NCBI GenBank assembly: GCA_049322355.1
Contig: JBMORG010000020.1
Coordinates: forward strand, 62,001-126,000
Length of the DNA stretch: 64,000 nt
Reading direction: 5' to 3'
From: 0-14-0-80-60-11 sp049322355
GTDB lineage: Bacteria; Desulfobacterota; Desulfobaccia; Desulfobaccales; 0-14-0-80-60-11
Shown: positions 16,120-24,708 of the stretch, one piece after another
How positions within the stretch are numbered: the first letter of the stretch is position 1
Layout: each line of letters begins with the position of its first letter
Notes under the pieces: generated by a model
What the model was told of the DNA's origin: nothing
The model's input: the letters and a program-made list of their open reading frames with translations, nothing else
The model's database searches: none
Position numbers and translations under genes: made by a program

Positions 16120-17170
16120 ACGCATCCTGGTGATCAAGCTCAAACAGCCGGGAGACGTCCTGGTAAGCACCCCTGTGATCGCCGCCCTCAAAGAGGCCTG
16201 GCCCGATAGCCACCTGACCTACCTGGTCCCCAAGGGCACCGAGCAGATGGTGTCCGGCCATCCTGGCCTGGACGACCTCCTGGTGGTGGACCGGCGGGGT
16301 GCAACCTGGGGGCAGACCCTGCGATTCGTCCGAAAACTCAGGAAGGCGCGTTTTGATCTGGTGCTGGAGCTCTCCGGCGGTGACCGGGGCGCGATTTATT
16401 CGTTTATCACCGGGGCGCAGGAGCGCCTGGGCTTTGAGCATCCGGGGCAGCCTTTCTGGCAGCGGCGCGGCTGTTTCACCCGCCTGTTGCCCCGCCTGCC
16501 GGTGAAAATGCACATGGTGGACCAGAACCTGGCGGCCGTGCGGGCTTTGGGTCTTAACCCTGAGCGCCCCCGCCTGCGATTCTTTTGGGATAGCCAGGTG
16601 GAACAGAGGGTGCAGGATCTGCTTGTCTCTTTAGGTTTAGCTGAGCGGGCTTTTGTGGTGATGCATCCCGGGGCTGGCTGGCGTTTCAAGTGTTGGACCC
16701 CCTCCGGCTATGCCCGAGTGATCGAGGCTTTTGAAAAAGACTGGGGCCTGCCCGTAGTGCTCACCGGTACTGAAGCCGCGCACGAACAGGATTTGCTGGC
16801 CGCGGTGCTGCAAGAGTGTCAGGTCAGTCCAGTCAACCTGGTGGGACGCCTCAGCCTCAAGGAGCTGGGGGCACTCATCGCCCATGCGCGTCTGTTCTTC
16901 GGTATGGACAGCGCCCCCATGCACCTGGCCGCGGCGGTGAACACTCCGGTTGTGGCCCTTTTCGGTCCCAGCGGGGTATTCAACTGGGGCCCTTGGGGCG
17001 AAGGCCACCTGGTGGTCAAAAAAGACTGGGAGTGCCTGCCCTGCGGCCGCGACGGCTGTGAGGGTTCCAAAATCAGCCGTTGTCTTATGGAAATCGAGCC
17101 GGCTGAGGTTTTGCAGGCCATGGACCGCCATTTCGGAGAATTGAAGGCAAAGCCCAGGCAACTGGGGTGA
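16100..17170 (+). CDS. Third GT9 heptosyltransferase, WaaQ-like
   Basis: A 356-residue ADP-heptose:LPS heptosyltransferase family protein. It has I-L-V-I-K-L-K-Q-P-G-D-V-L-V-S-T-P at the N-terminus, V-V-M-H-P-G-A-G-W-R-F-K-C-W in the middle and M-D-S-A-P-M-H-L-A-A-A-V-N-T-P near the C-terminus. The K-Q-x-G-D-V-L-x-S-T-P form resembles heptosyltransferase III (WaaQ/RfaQ) more than WaaC or WaaF, both of which are present nearby. It would add a branch heptose to the inner core. It starts inside lpxA (20-base overlap), so expression is coupled. Confidence 0.85.
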   Translation: MPISKPKRILVIKLKQPGDVLVSTPVIAALKEAWPDSHLTYLVPKGTEQMVSGHPGLDDLLVVDRRGATWGQTLRFVRKLRKARFDLVLELSGGDRGAIYSFITGAQERLGFEHPGQPFWQRRGCFTRLLPRLPVKMHMVDQNLAAVRALGLNPERPRLRFFWDSQVEQRVQDLLVSLGLAERAFVVMHPGAGWRFKCWTPSGYARVIEAFEKDWGLPVVLTGTEAAHEQDLLAAVLQECQVSPVNLVGRLSLKELGALIAHARLFFGMDSAPMHLAAAVNTPVVALFGPSGVFNWGPWGEGHLVVKKDWECLPCGRDGCEGSKISRCLMEIEPAEVLQAMDRHFGELKAKPRQLG

Positions 17171-17235
17171 GATGCTAAAGGCGGGATGCGCTTCGCTTTC
17201 CCGCCCTACTTGCTACGAGCTGCGAGCTTGAGCCT

Positions 17236-17264
17236 GCACAGGCGAGACGCCTGTGCCACCAATG
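17236..17264 (+). repeat. GCACAGGCG-AGA-CGCCTGTGC palindromic repeat, copy 2
   Basis: Identical over 21 bases to copy 1 at 4150, including the trailing CACCAATG. It sits 9 bases before the start codon of the next glycosyltransferase gene and accounts for the spurious N-terminal extension of its open frame. Confidence 0.85.
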
Positions 17265-17272
17265 TATATTCC

Positions 17273-18445
17273 ATGAAGATTGCGCTCCTGCGACAGCGGG
17301 TGACAGCACAGGGCGGCGCCGAAACCACCTTAAGTTATCTGGTCCGGGGTTTGGCCGCGGCAGGCCATGGAGTAACGGTTTATGGCACGGACCGGGGCGC
17401 CGAAGCCCAAGCGACGCTGGGGCCGGGGATCAGGTACATCCAGGTGCCGGTCTGGGGCGGCAAGACCCTTAGACTACTTATCTTTGCCCTCAATAGCCGG
17501 CGTCTCCTGGAATCGTCCGGCCCCCAAGTGGTGCTAAGCCTGGAGCGGGTCCTGAATCCCCAGGTTTACCGGGCCGGGGATGGCTGCCACCGGGAATGGT
17601 TGACCAGGCGGACCCCTTATCTCTCCCTCCCGGCCCAGGCCGCACAATTCCTCAGCCCGTTCCACCGGATGATGCTCCAGGTGGAGCGGCGACTCTTCAC
17701 TTTTCCTGGCTTGCGGCGGGTGATTGCCAACTCCCGGCAAGTCCGGGATGAAGTTATCCGGCACTACTTTGTTTCACCGGACCGCATCCGGGTGATTTAC
17801 AACGGGCTGGACCGGCGGCGTTTCCACCCCTTGGGTGCGGGTGCCCAGGCCGACTTGCGCCGCCGCCTGGGGGGGCCGGATGATGGCGAAATAATATTAT
17901 TCGTAGGTTCTGGCTTTGAACGCAAAGGCTTGACTTATCTTTTGCAGGCCTTCAGTAGTCTAAAGGATAAGACCGGTCATTTGTGGGTGGTGGGCAAAGG
18001 CAATATCGCCCCTTACCGGCAGGAGGCGACACGCCTCGGGGTGGCTCACCGGGTCAAGTTCTTAGGGCCGTTAACCGAGACCGCGCCGTATTACCAGGCC
18101 GCCACAGTTTTGGCCCTGCCCACCCTCTATGATCCTTGCAGCAATGTGGTGCTGGAAGCCATGGCCTGTGGGACGCCGGTGGTCACCACCTCTGCCAACG
18201 GAGCCAAAGAATTTATCACTCCGGACGACAACGGCGCTATTATCCCCCAGCCGGACGACATTGTCGGGCTCGCGGAGGCCCTGTCACTGTTCCTGGACCG
18301 GGGCCGGGACCTCTATATACGGCAGTCAGCCACGGAGGCGGTGGCTGGCCTCAGTTGGGAAGCCACCGTGGCCCAGACTCTGGAAGTGCTGGAGGATGCA
18401 GCCGCAGGCTTCAGCCTGGACAATTATTCTTTTCATAATTGCTGA
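17273..18445 (+). CDS. GT4 glycosyltransferase, WaaG-like LPS core enzyme
   Basis: A 390-residue GT-B-fold glycosyltransferase. It starts M-K-I-A-L-L-R-Q-R and has the glycine-rich Q-G-G-A-E-T-T loop, the middle Y-R-A-G-D-G-C-H-R-E-W segment found in WaaG (core glucosyltransferase I), F-V-G-S-G-F-E-R-K-G and the C-terminal P-x-x-x-x-x-x-x-N-V-V-L-E-A-M-A-C-G-T-P-V-V donor site. With three heptosyltransferases just upstream, transfer of the first outer-core hexose onto heptose is likely. The open frame extends 29 residues upstream to 17186, but this part is repeat-derived; ATG 17273 gives the normal N-terminus. Confidence 0.85.
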   Translation: MKIALLRQRVTAQGGAETTLSYLVRGLAAAGHGVTVYGTDRGAEAQATLGPGIRYIQVPVWGGKTLRLLIFALNSRRLLESSGPQVVLSLERVLNPQVYRAGDGCHREWLTRRTPYLSLPAQAAQFLSPFHRMMLQVERRLFTFPGLRRVIANSRQVRDEVIRHYFVSPDRIRVIYNGLDRRRFHPLGAGAQADLRRRLGGPDDGEIILFVGSGFERKGLTYLLQAFSSLKDKTGHLWVVGKGNIAPYRQEATRLGVAHRVKFLGPLTETAPYYQAATVLALPTLYDPCSNVVLEAMACGTPVVTTSANGAKEFITPDDNGAIIPQPDDIVGLAEALSLFLDRGRDLYIRQSATEAVAGLSWEATVAQTLEVLEDAAAGFSLDNYSFHNC

Positions 18446-18464
18446 ATTCGTAAAAAAAGTCATT

Positions 18465-18572
18465 TTCCCCTCCCTTGGTGGGAGGGGATTAAGGGGAGGG
18501 GGAGTTAACCTTTAAAGTACCCTAATTATTTCACCCCCACCCTAACCCTTCCCCATCAAGGGGGGGAATTTT
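18465..18572. repeat. C-rich/G-rich inverted repeat block
   Basis: CCCCTCCCTTGGTGGGAGGGG is a near-perfect palindrome, followed by GGGGAGGGGGAG and, 30 bases on, its complement-like CACCCCCACCCT and CCCCATCAAGGGGGGG. It lies just past the WaaG-like stop. A related block is at 19721-19831. It is probably a dispersed element with possible termination activity. Confidence 0.65.
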
Positions 18573-18667
18573 GGACTTTTTAGGAAGCCATCATAATCTA
18601 CAGTCAGACCAAAAACCAATGAGGAACTGCTCCCGGTAATAACGTTAACCAGCCCTCTTTTTGGTCG

Positions 18668-18702
18668 AAAGCTGACTGCTGACTGCTGATAGCTGAGAGC
18701 TC
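18668..18702. repeat. AGCTGACTGCTGACTGCTGATAGCTGAGAGCT low-complexity repeat
   Basis: Tandem degenerate 7-mers (CTGACTG, CTGATAG, CTGAGAG) ending two bases before the ATG of the next gene, so that gene has no normal ribosome site. Tracts of this kind are scattered in many bacterial genomes; the function is unknown. Confidence 0.5.
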
Positions 18703-18704
18703 TT

Positions 18705-19670
18705 ATGCTTGCCCTCTATTTTGATGAAAAGCCGACAATCAAAGAGTTGCCCCACCCCGAACCCGGCGCTGGCGAGGTCCTGGTCCGGGTCTCTATGGCC
18801 GGCATCTGCGGTACTGATTTGCAGATACTCAAAGGCTATCACAATTTTCGCGGCATTATGGGTCACGAGTTCGTGGGTGAGGTGGCCGGCCCTGAAGATA
18901 CCCCCTGGCTGGGGCAGCGGGTGGTGGGGGAAATCAATATCGGCTGCGGGGAATGCGACCGGTGCCGCCGGGGGTTGGCCCGGCACTGCCGACAGCGCCG
19001 AGTTCTGGGGATAAAAAACCACGACGGCGCCTTCGCCCACTACCTGTCCATCCCTGCGGCTAACCTTCATGCTGTACCGCCGGAGGTCCCGGACATTTGG
19101 GCAGTCTTCACCGAACCCCTGGCCGCGGCCCTGCGGGTCCTGGAAACCGCGCCGTTATCGCCTGAGGTCCGGGTTTTGGTGGTGGGGGACGGCCGGCTGG
19201 GGCTTCTGATCGCCTGGGTCCTGGCCCTGACCGGGGCCGAAATCCACCTGGCGGGCCGCCACCCGGAGCACCTGGCCCTGGCCCGGCCCCAGGGAGTCGT
19301 TACCTGCCTCTCCGCCGACCTTCCTCCGGGTGAATACGACTTGGTGGTGGAAGCCAGCGGCAGTCCCTCTGGCCTGGAACTAGCCCTAGCCCGGGTTCGT
19401 CCTCTGGGTACGGTGGTGATGAAGAGCACTTACGTGGGCCGGTATCCCCTGGATCCGGCAACCCTGGTGGTCCCCGAGGTGCGTTTAGTGGGTAGTCGTT
19501 GCGGGCCATTCCACGGCGCGTTGCGCCTGCTGCGGGATGGCCGGATTGACCCCAGGCCCCTTATTGACCGCTCTTTTCCCCTGTCCCGGGGGCTGGAGGC
19601 CTTGGCCTGGGCCCAGCGCCCAGGGGTGCTGAAGGTTCTCATCGATTGCAGGGCGGCGGATTATGAGTGA
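18705..19670 (+). CDS. Zinc-dependent medium-chain dehydrogenase
   Basis: A 321-residue MDR-family alcohol/polyol dehydrogenase. Catalytic zinc ligands are the Cys of A-G-I-C-G-T-D and the His-Glu of M-G-H-E-F; a four-cysteine structural zinc lobe reads C-G-E-C-D-R-C-R-R-G-L-A-R-H-C. The nucleotide-binding loop is V-V-G-D-G-R-L-G. It is about 20 residues shorter than typical members. It would oxidise an alcohol with NAD(P) in the cytosol; the substrate is unknown. Repeat elements flank it on both sides, so it is probably transcribed alone. The ATG follows a repeat tract directly and lacks a visible SD. Confidence 0.85.
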   Translation: MLALYFDEKPTIKELPHPEPGAGEVLVRVSMAGICGTDLQILKGYHNFRGIMGHEFVGEVAGPEDTPWLGQRVVGEINIGCGECDRCRRGLARHCRQRRVLGIKNHDGAFAHYLSIPAANLHAVPPEVPDIWAVFTEPLAAALRVLETAPLSPEVRVLVVGDGRLGLLIAWVLALTGAEIHLAGRHPEHLALARPQGVVTCLSADLPPGEYDLVVEASGSPSGLELALARVRPLGTVVMKSTYVGRYPLDPATLVVPEVRLVGSRCGPFHGALRLLRDGRIDPRPLIDRSFPLSRGLEALAWAQRPGVLKVLIDCRAADYE

Positions 19671-19998
19671 CCAAAATACTATTGCGCCCCAAAGAAACTT
19701 TATATTGATACCTCATTTTTTTCCCTCCCCCTTGATGTGGAGGGTCGGGGTGTGGGTGAAATAGCAGCCAGATTATATTGCCTTATTCCCCCTCCCCCTA
19801 ACCCCCTCCCAACAGGGGAGTGGGATTTTTTTCTGGTGGTTCTAAATTTATATGAGGGGTTTAGGGAACAAGAAACCAGATCTTAACCGGATTTTTACGC
19901 TTGATCGAAGCTGTGGCAGCCACAGCAAAAATGTTATATTTTAACGAAATATATAAATCTATCCCCTATCCGAAAAATCTCTGCAGGTCTATTTTAGT
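19671..19998. other. Intergenic region with repeat block
   Basis: A 328-base gap. The first half holds a G/C-rich repeat block (19721-19831). The second half has an AT-rich stretch near 19930-19960 (ATGTTATATTTTAACG) that could be a promoter for the following gene. No coding sequence recognised. Confidence 0.4.
19721..19831. repeat. C-rich/G-rich inverted repeat block, second copy
   Basis: CCCTCCCCCTTGATGTGGAGGG followed by GGGGTGTGGGTGAAAT and, 35 bases on, CCCCCTCCCCCTAACCCC and CAACAGGGGAGTGGG. The layout (palindrome, spacer, second palindrome) matches the block at 18465-18572 in opposite order. Confidence 0.6.
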
Positions 19999-20400
19999 AT
20001 GAGCAGGTTTCTGGAATTTGAAGTTATTCCCGGCAACAACGTACCCCAAGGCTTGCCCCGGCAGCGCCTGCCGGTGCTCTCGCCCATCTGGCAGGCCCCG
20101 GCCTTGACCCTGGAATATCCAGATGGAGAGGTTTACACCCTGGTGGGGTGGTCCGGTTCCGCTCCCGGAGCCCCCTGCGACCTCCGGGTTTTCTGGACCC
20201 GGCACGTGGCTACGGCTCCCGCGGTGGCTCTCGCCATCGGTGGCGATGCCGGGGTGCTGCATTTCGGACCCAGCAATGGGGACGACGCCCAAGGATTCCC
20301 ATTTCTGGCCCTGGCCCCCAGCATGATCCCCGCAGAAGTCCTTGAAGTCATCGGACCGCCTCCGGAGCCGGAACCTCAACCCCAGCTGCTGTTAATGTAA
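19999..20400 (+). CDS. Protein of unknown function
   Basis: A 133-residue protein I do not recognise. It has no signal peptide or membrane helix. The middle is rich in Gly, Ala, Pro and aromatic residues with beta-like stretches; the last 20 residues are a Pro/Glu/Gln tail. Codons favour G/C at the third position, as in neighbouring genes, which supports coding; an antisense frame of similar length exists (19966-20379) but looks less protein-like. No SD is visible before ATG 19999. It precedes the HtrA-like gene by 56 bases on the same strand. Confidence 0.45.
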   Translation: MSRFLEFEVIPGNNVPQGLPRQRLPVLSPIWQAPALTLEYPDGEVYTLVGWSGSAPGAPCDLRVFWTRHVATAPAVALAIGGDAGVLHFGPSNGDDAQGFPFLALAPSMIPAEVLEVIGPPPEPEPQPQLLLM

Positions 20401-20456
20401 CCAAGGGCTTTGTTCAGATAGAGGGTGCGCAATGCGTACCTTAGAGGAGGACTTAC

Positions 20457-21248
20457 ATGCGTCTGCGTTTGCGATATTGGTTTATTTCCCTGGGACTGGC
20501 GCTGAGCCTGGTGCTAACAACCGGCCCCCCGGCCCTGCAACCGGCCTGGGGCGCGGCCGCGGTGGGCTTGCAGGACGACTTTATCCGGGTGGCCGAGAAG
20601 GTGATGCCCGCAGTGGTGAGCCTGAAAGCCATCCGGGTGGTGACGCTGCAACCTTTCGGCCCCTCGGAGGATTTCTTCCGGGGCACCCCCTTTGAAGGCA
20701 TGTTCCGGGAGTTCGGCGGCGGCCAGCCCATCCGGCGGCGCACAGTGGGCCAGGGCTCCGGCGTCATCATTGATGACCGGGGCTACATCCTCACCAACAA
20801 CCACGTTGTTGCGGGATCCCAGCAATTAGTGGTCCACCTGAACGACGGCCGGGAAGTAAAGGGCCAACTGGTGGGGGCCGACCCCCGCTTTGACCTGGCC
20901 CTGGTTAAGGTGCCGGCTGCGGGTCTGAGGGCCGCTAATATGGGAGATTCCAGCAAAATTCGGGTGGGGCAGTGGGCCATCGCCATCGGCAGCCCCTTCG
21001 GGTTGGAAAAGACCATGACCGTGGGGATCATAAGCGCCACCGGACGCCGGGGGCTGGGCCGGGGTACCTTTGGGGACTTCATCCAGACGGATGCTTCCAT
21101 CAACCCCGGCAACAGCGGCGGGCCTTTACTGGATATCAACGGCCAGGTGATCGGCATCAACTCCATGATCTCCGCCCAGGGCCAGGGTATCGGCTTTGCC
21201 ATTCCCATCAACCTCGCCCGGCAGATCGTCTCCCCCTGGATGAAGTGA
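20457..21248 (+). CDS. HtrA/DegP-like exported serine protease without PDZ domain
   Basis: A 263-residue S1C-family protease. Residues 1-33 are a signal peptide. The catalytic triad is visible: His116 in L-T-N-N-H-V-V, Asp147 in F-D-L-A-L-V-K and Ser220 in G-N-S-G-G-P-L. The protein ends right after the protease domain (I-P-I-N-L-A-R-Q-I-V), where DegP and DegS continue into PDZ domains, so substrate-driven activation via PDZ is absent. It likely degrades or trims misfolded periplasmic proteins. A very good SD (GAGGAGG) stands 6 bases before ATG 20457, and an imperfect palindrome GGTGCGCAATGCGTACC lies just upstream. Confidence 0.88.
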   Translation: MRLRLRYWFISLGLALSLVLTTGPPALQPAWGAAAVGLQDDFIRVAEKVMPAVVSLKAIRVVTLQPFGPSEDFFRGTPFEGMFREFGGGQPIRRRTVGQGSGVIIDDRGYILTNNHVVAGSQQLVVHLNDGREVKGQLVGADPRFDLALVKVPAAGLRAANMGDSSKIRVGQWAIAIGSPFGLEKTMTVGIISATGRRGLGRGTFGDFIQTDASINPGNSGGPLLDINGQVIGINSMISAQGQGIGFAIPINLARQIVSPWMK

Positions 21249-21251
21249 GCG

Positions 21252-21524
21252 GTGACCCAGGAAGAACGTGCCGCCACCCTGGAAAGCCATTTTCACCAGG
21301 TAAAGTCCATCATCCAGGCTGAAGAGATGTGGGAACGGGTGCCGGAGCGCAACCGGCACTTCTCCCCGGAAAACCTGGAGGGCCTGGTGAAATTCGCCTA
21401 TTTCGGCGGGTTCATTGACATGGCCCGGGCCCGCCGGCTCCTCTTGGTGGACCGGCAAGGGATTCGCCAACTCCTGACCAAGTGGTATGAGGAGATCAGG
21501 GAACAAGGGTGTTGGCTCTGTTAA
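21252..21524 (+). CDS. Small helical protein of unknown function
   Basis: A 90-residue, mostly helical protein, charged in its first half (E-E-R-A-A-T-L-E-S-H) and ending in C-W-L-C. No signal peptide. It begins with GTG three bases after the HtrA-like stop codon and in the same reading frame, so one TGA is all that separates them. It may be translated by reinitiation. Function not recognised; the context suggests it is made together with the protease. Confidence 0.55.
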   Translation: MTQEERAATLESHFHQVKSIIQAEEMWERVPERNRHFSPENLEGLVKFAYFGGFIDMARARRLLLVDRQGIRQLLTKWYEEIREQGCWLC

Positions 21525-21612
21525 ATGGAATTTACCGTCAAGAAGATATAAACAAAATTTCAAAACCAGCATATAATAATCCTATCGACTGCAACCATTT
21601 AGGGAGAAAGCC

Positions 21613-22329
21613 ATGCGGGAATATGTCATCCACCCCCTGGTGGTGGGCGCCAACGAAACGGACCAGGGTATCATGACTTATCTTAAGGGCTACGGCAAAC
21701 GCATCTGGATTCCCATTTACGTATTTTACCTGGAGGGCGGGCCGGAGAAAATCCTGGTGGACACCGGCCTGGAGCAGTTCATGGTGCCGCCGGAAGTGGG
21801 GGAGCAGTACGGTCTGAAGATTCAGGAATTTGAAGAAGCGCTGGACACTTTCGGCCTCAAGCCGGAAGACATTGACATTATTATCCACACCCACCTGCAC
21901 AACGACCACTGCGAAAACGACTACAAGTGCACCAACGCCCGGGTTTATGTGCAGAAAAAAGAGTACGATTTCTTTAGACACCCCCACCCGGTGGACCACC
22001 GCTACTTCCCCGATCTTCTGGATGACGTGGAGGTGGTGCAGGTGGACGGGGATGCCAGGATCGTGGACGGCATCGAGGTGCTCTTCACCCCCGGACATAC
22101 GGTGGGAGGCCAATCCGTGGTGGTGAACACCAGGGCCGGAAGAGCGGTGATCACCGGATTTTGCTGCAACGAGTTGAATTTTCCCGCCTCGGGGCCGCCC
22201 ATCCCCTGCGGAGTCCACATCAATGTCATCGACGCCTATGACAGCGCCCGGCGGGTCAAAGAGGCCGCGGATATCCTCATCCCGCTGCACGACCTGGCCG
22301 TGGGCCGGCAGAAGAGCATTCCCGCCTGA
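21613..22329 (+). CDS. Metallo-beta-lactamase-fold hydrolase
   Basis: A 238-residue MBL-fold protein. The zinc motif is H-T-H-L-H-N-D-H-C (residues 92-100, the H-x-H-x-D-H core), with L-V-D-T-G upstream, F-T-P-G-H-T-V-G-G downstream and a final I-P-L-H-D. It resembles the N-acyl-homoserine-lactonase-like branch of the family, but a lactonase role is not shown; other members hydrolyse thioesters or esters. Cytosolic. SD AGGGAGA precedes ATG 21613. The neighbouring repeats suggest an independent transcript. Confidence 0.8.
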   Translation: MREYVIHPLVVGANETDQGIMTYLKGYGKRIWIPIYVFYLEGGPEKILVDTGLEQFMVPPEVGEQYGLKIQEFEEALDTFGLKPEDIDIIIHTHLHNDHCENDYKCTNARVYVQKKEYDFFRHPHPVDHRYFPDLLDDVEVVQVDGDARIVDGIEVLFTPGHTVGGQSVVVNTRAGRAVITGFCCNELNFPASGPPIPCGVHINVIDAYDSARRVKEAADILIPLHDLAVGRQKSIPA

Positions 22330-22350
22330 AGCGGGCGGGGCCATTGTTCT

Positions 22351-22729
22351 TTAACGCTGCACCTCTATCCGGATGGTCTCGCCGGTTTTGGGGGACATGA
22401 TTAAGCCGTTGCCCATGGGGTTCAACTGGCCCACATAACTATCGTCATCAATCCTGGAATAGATTTCCACAGCGCCCGTCCGCCTCATCCACCCGTCCAT
22501 GATGATTTTGCCCTCAGGGTTTTCCACAAAAATCCTGCCATTATCGGTGCTCCAGCCGCTATACCGCTTCATTCCCCGGATAACGGTCACGCTGCTCACT
22601 GCTGGTGGCGGCGGCGGCGTGCTATCGAACAGATTTTTGTCACCCTTTCTTTTTACCCTGGGCAAGTACTGGCGGACAGAGCACCACCACGACCACGACC
22701 ATCAGGACCAGGACGGCCACCAGACGCAT
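22351..22729 (-). pseudogene. Frameshifted small secreted protein
   Basis: Two frames add up to one protein. From ATG 22729, after a strong SD (GGAGG), a textbook signal peptide is encoded: M-R-L-V-A-V-L-V-L-M, a Val-rich core, then P-P-V-L-A-Q; this frame stops 29 residues in. The mature part is in the next frame (open to 22351): basic start, Pro-rich linker, then beta-strand-like segments with repeated G-x-I/W patterns. One extra base in the T5/A5 run at 22650-22654 would account for the split; removing it joins the frames smoothly. It is either a recent inactivation or a sequencing/assembly error. The mature domain (about 100 residues) is not one I recognise. Confidence 0.65.
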
Positions 22730-22824
22730 AAGAAACCTCCGGCGTGAGTGAGTGTCGCCTCTCCTGCGCCATGGTAACATGGCGCAACCTGGAAATAAAC
22801 CTGGCTGGGAGGCCCGGCGGCCTT

Positions 22825-22922
22825 AAAATCCCCCCCCTAAATCCCCCTTTTTCAAAGGGGGACTTTTGATGTAATTCCTTATAGTTCCCAGCTTTATTAA
22901 AGGGGGGTTAGGGGGATTTGGG
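22825..22922. repeat. CCCCCTTT/AAAGGGGG palindrome pair, copy 2
   Basis: CCCCCCTAAATCCCCCTTTTTCAAAG...ends with TTAAAGGGGGGTTAGGGGGATTT, arranged as two facing half-elements about 35 bases apart. It lies between the frameshifted gene and the 3' end of nadE. Confidence 0.85.
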
Positions 22923-22965
22923 GTTATAAAGCATTCCCGATGACTGCGAAAATTTTTTTATCCAC

Positions 22966-24609
22966 TTATAACTCGAACTTCGCGGCAATGGGGATGCGCC
23001 GGCCCATGCCGAAGGCCTTGGAAGTGATCTTCAGGCCCGGCGCGGCCTGGCGGCGCTTATATTCATTGCGGTCGATGGCGCGCAGCACCCACCGCACGGT
23101 TTCCGGGTCAAGCCCCTGCTTGACGATATCCCCGTAAGCGTAGCCGTCGGTGAGGTAATAGTTCATGATCTTATCCAGGATGTCATAAGGGGGCAGGGTG
23201 TCCTGGTCCTTCTGGTCCGGACGCAACTCCGCGGACGGCGCCTTGTGGATGATCTGCCGGGGAATGATCTCCCGTTCCCGGTTGAGGTAACTAGCCAACT
23301 CATAGACCATGGTCTTGGGCACGTCGGCCAGGACGCTGAGCCCGCCGCTCATGTCCCCGTAAAGGGTGCAGTAGCCCACCGCCAGCTCGCTCTTGTTGCC
23401 GGTGGACAGGACCATGTGGCCGTATTTATTGGAGATGGCCATGAGGATGTTGCCCCGGATGCGGGCCTGGATGTTTTCCAGGGTCACTTCGATTTCGCCC
23501 AGCTCCAAAGGCTCCCGCAAGGATTCCCGGTAGCTTTGGTAGATGGAGGTGATGGGAATGATTTTGACTTCAACCCCCAGATTTTCGGCCAGGATCAGGG
23601 AGTCGTCGATGCTGGGCTTGGAGGTGTAGGGCGAGGGCATCAGCACCCCCAAGACGTTTTCTGCTCCCAAGGCCTGCTGGGCCAGGCAGCAGGTGACCGC
23701 GGAATCCACCCCGCCGCTCAAACCCACCACGGCTTTGCTAAAGCCGCATTTGCCCAGGTAATCCCGCAAGCCCAGGACCAGGGCGTCATGCACCGTGGCG
23801 ATGGGCTCCGCGGGGACGTATAACCCCGGGGCGCCGGGCCGGGCCAGGTCCACGCTTACCACCGCCTCTTTAAATCCCGGCAGCACCGCAATGGCCTCGC
23901 CCTTTGCATCCAGGGCCAGACTATGGCCGTCGAAGATAAGCTCGTCATTGCCCCCCACCTGATTGACATAGACCAGGGGCACCCCATGTTTTTGGGCATG
24001 GGGCTGAAGCAGCCGGTGGCGCAGGGCCTCTTTGCCCACCTGGAAGGGGGAGGCGGAAATATTAATCAGCACCGTAGCCCCGCGCTCCACCTGAATCTGG
24101 ATGGGATCCACGGGATACAGACGCCGAAACCACAACTCCGGGTCGTACCAGGCGTCTTCGCAGATGGAGATCCCCAGGATTTTGCCTTTGAAGGGCACGA
24201 CTTCCACCTCCGGGGCGGGATCGAAGTGCCGGGTCTCATCGAACACGTCATAGGTGGGCAGCAGCGATTTGCCCTGGCGCAGCAGCACCCGGCCCTGGTG
24301 AATCAGCACTGCGCAGTTGCACAGGCCTTTGCCCGTCTCCCGGCCCGTGGGCACAGGCGCCCCCACCACCAGGCCGGTGTCGGGGTACCGGGCCGAAAGG
24401 GCCACCAGATCATTGAGGGCTTCTTGGACCCGGGCGATGAGGGCCGGCTTTTCCAACAGGTCCCGGGGAGGATAGCCCGTCAGGAAGAGTTCGGAGAAGA
24501 CCACCAGGTCGGTGTCATGCCCCACCTGTTCCAGGGTTCGGGCGATTTTTTGCATGTTGCCGCCCACATCGCCCACCACGGGGTTGAGTTGGGCCAGGGT
24601 GATCTTCAT
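22966..24609 (-). CDS. nadE: Glutamine-dependent NAD+ synthetase
   Basis: A 547-residue two-domain enzyme for the last step of NAD synthesis. Residues 1-260 are a nitrilase-type glutaminase with catalytic Glu40 (F-S-E-L-F-L-T-G-Y-P-P), a Lys near 116 and Cys near 150 (I-S-I-C-E-D-A-W-Y). Residues 270-540 are the NAD synthetase domain with the P-loop G-L-S-G-G-V-D-S-A. The length and domain order are those of bacterial glutamine-dependent NadE. No cotranscribed neighbour: a repeat-rich gap lies on each side. Confidence 0.93.
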   Translation of the reverse strand: MKITLAQLNPVVGDVGGNMQKIARTLEQVGHDTDLVVFSELFLTGYPPRDLLEKPALIARVQEALNDLVALSARYPDTGLVVGAPVPTGRETGKGLCNCAVLIHQGRVLLRQGKSLLPTYDVFDETRHFDPAPEVEVVPFKGKILGISICEDAWYDPELWFRRLYPVDPIQIQVERGATVLINISASPFQVGKEALRHRLLQPHAQKHGVPLVYVNQVGGNDELIFDGHSLALDAKGEAIAVLPGFKEAVVSVDLARPGAPGLYVPAEPIATVHDALVLGLRDYLGKCGFSKAVVGLSGGVDSAVTCCLAQQALGAENVLGVLMPSPYTSKPSIDDSLILAENLGVEVKIIPITSIYQSYRESLREPLELGEIEVTLENIQARIRGNILMAISNKYGHMVLSTGNKSELAVGYCTLYGDMSGGLSVLADVPKTMVYELASYLNREREIIPRQIIHKAPSAELRPDQKDQDTLPPYDILDKIMNYYLTDGYAYGDIVKQGLDPETVRWVLRAIDRNEYKRRQAAPGLKITSKAFGMGRRIPIAAKFEL

Positions 24610-24708
24610 GGGTTGATTATAACGCGTTTTGCAATAATTTTTAGTCTTTTTAGGGGGCTTTCGTCCGGTCGGAGTAGGGCGGGTTTAAAACTTGCCTTCC
24701 CGGGCGGT

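Noticed and set aside
21246..21251. TGA between the HtrA-like protease and the 90-residue ORF as a selenocysteine codon
   Set aside because: No convincing SECIS hairpin is visible just after the TGA, and a selenocysteine at the end of an HtrA domain has no precedent known to me.
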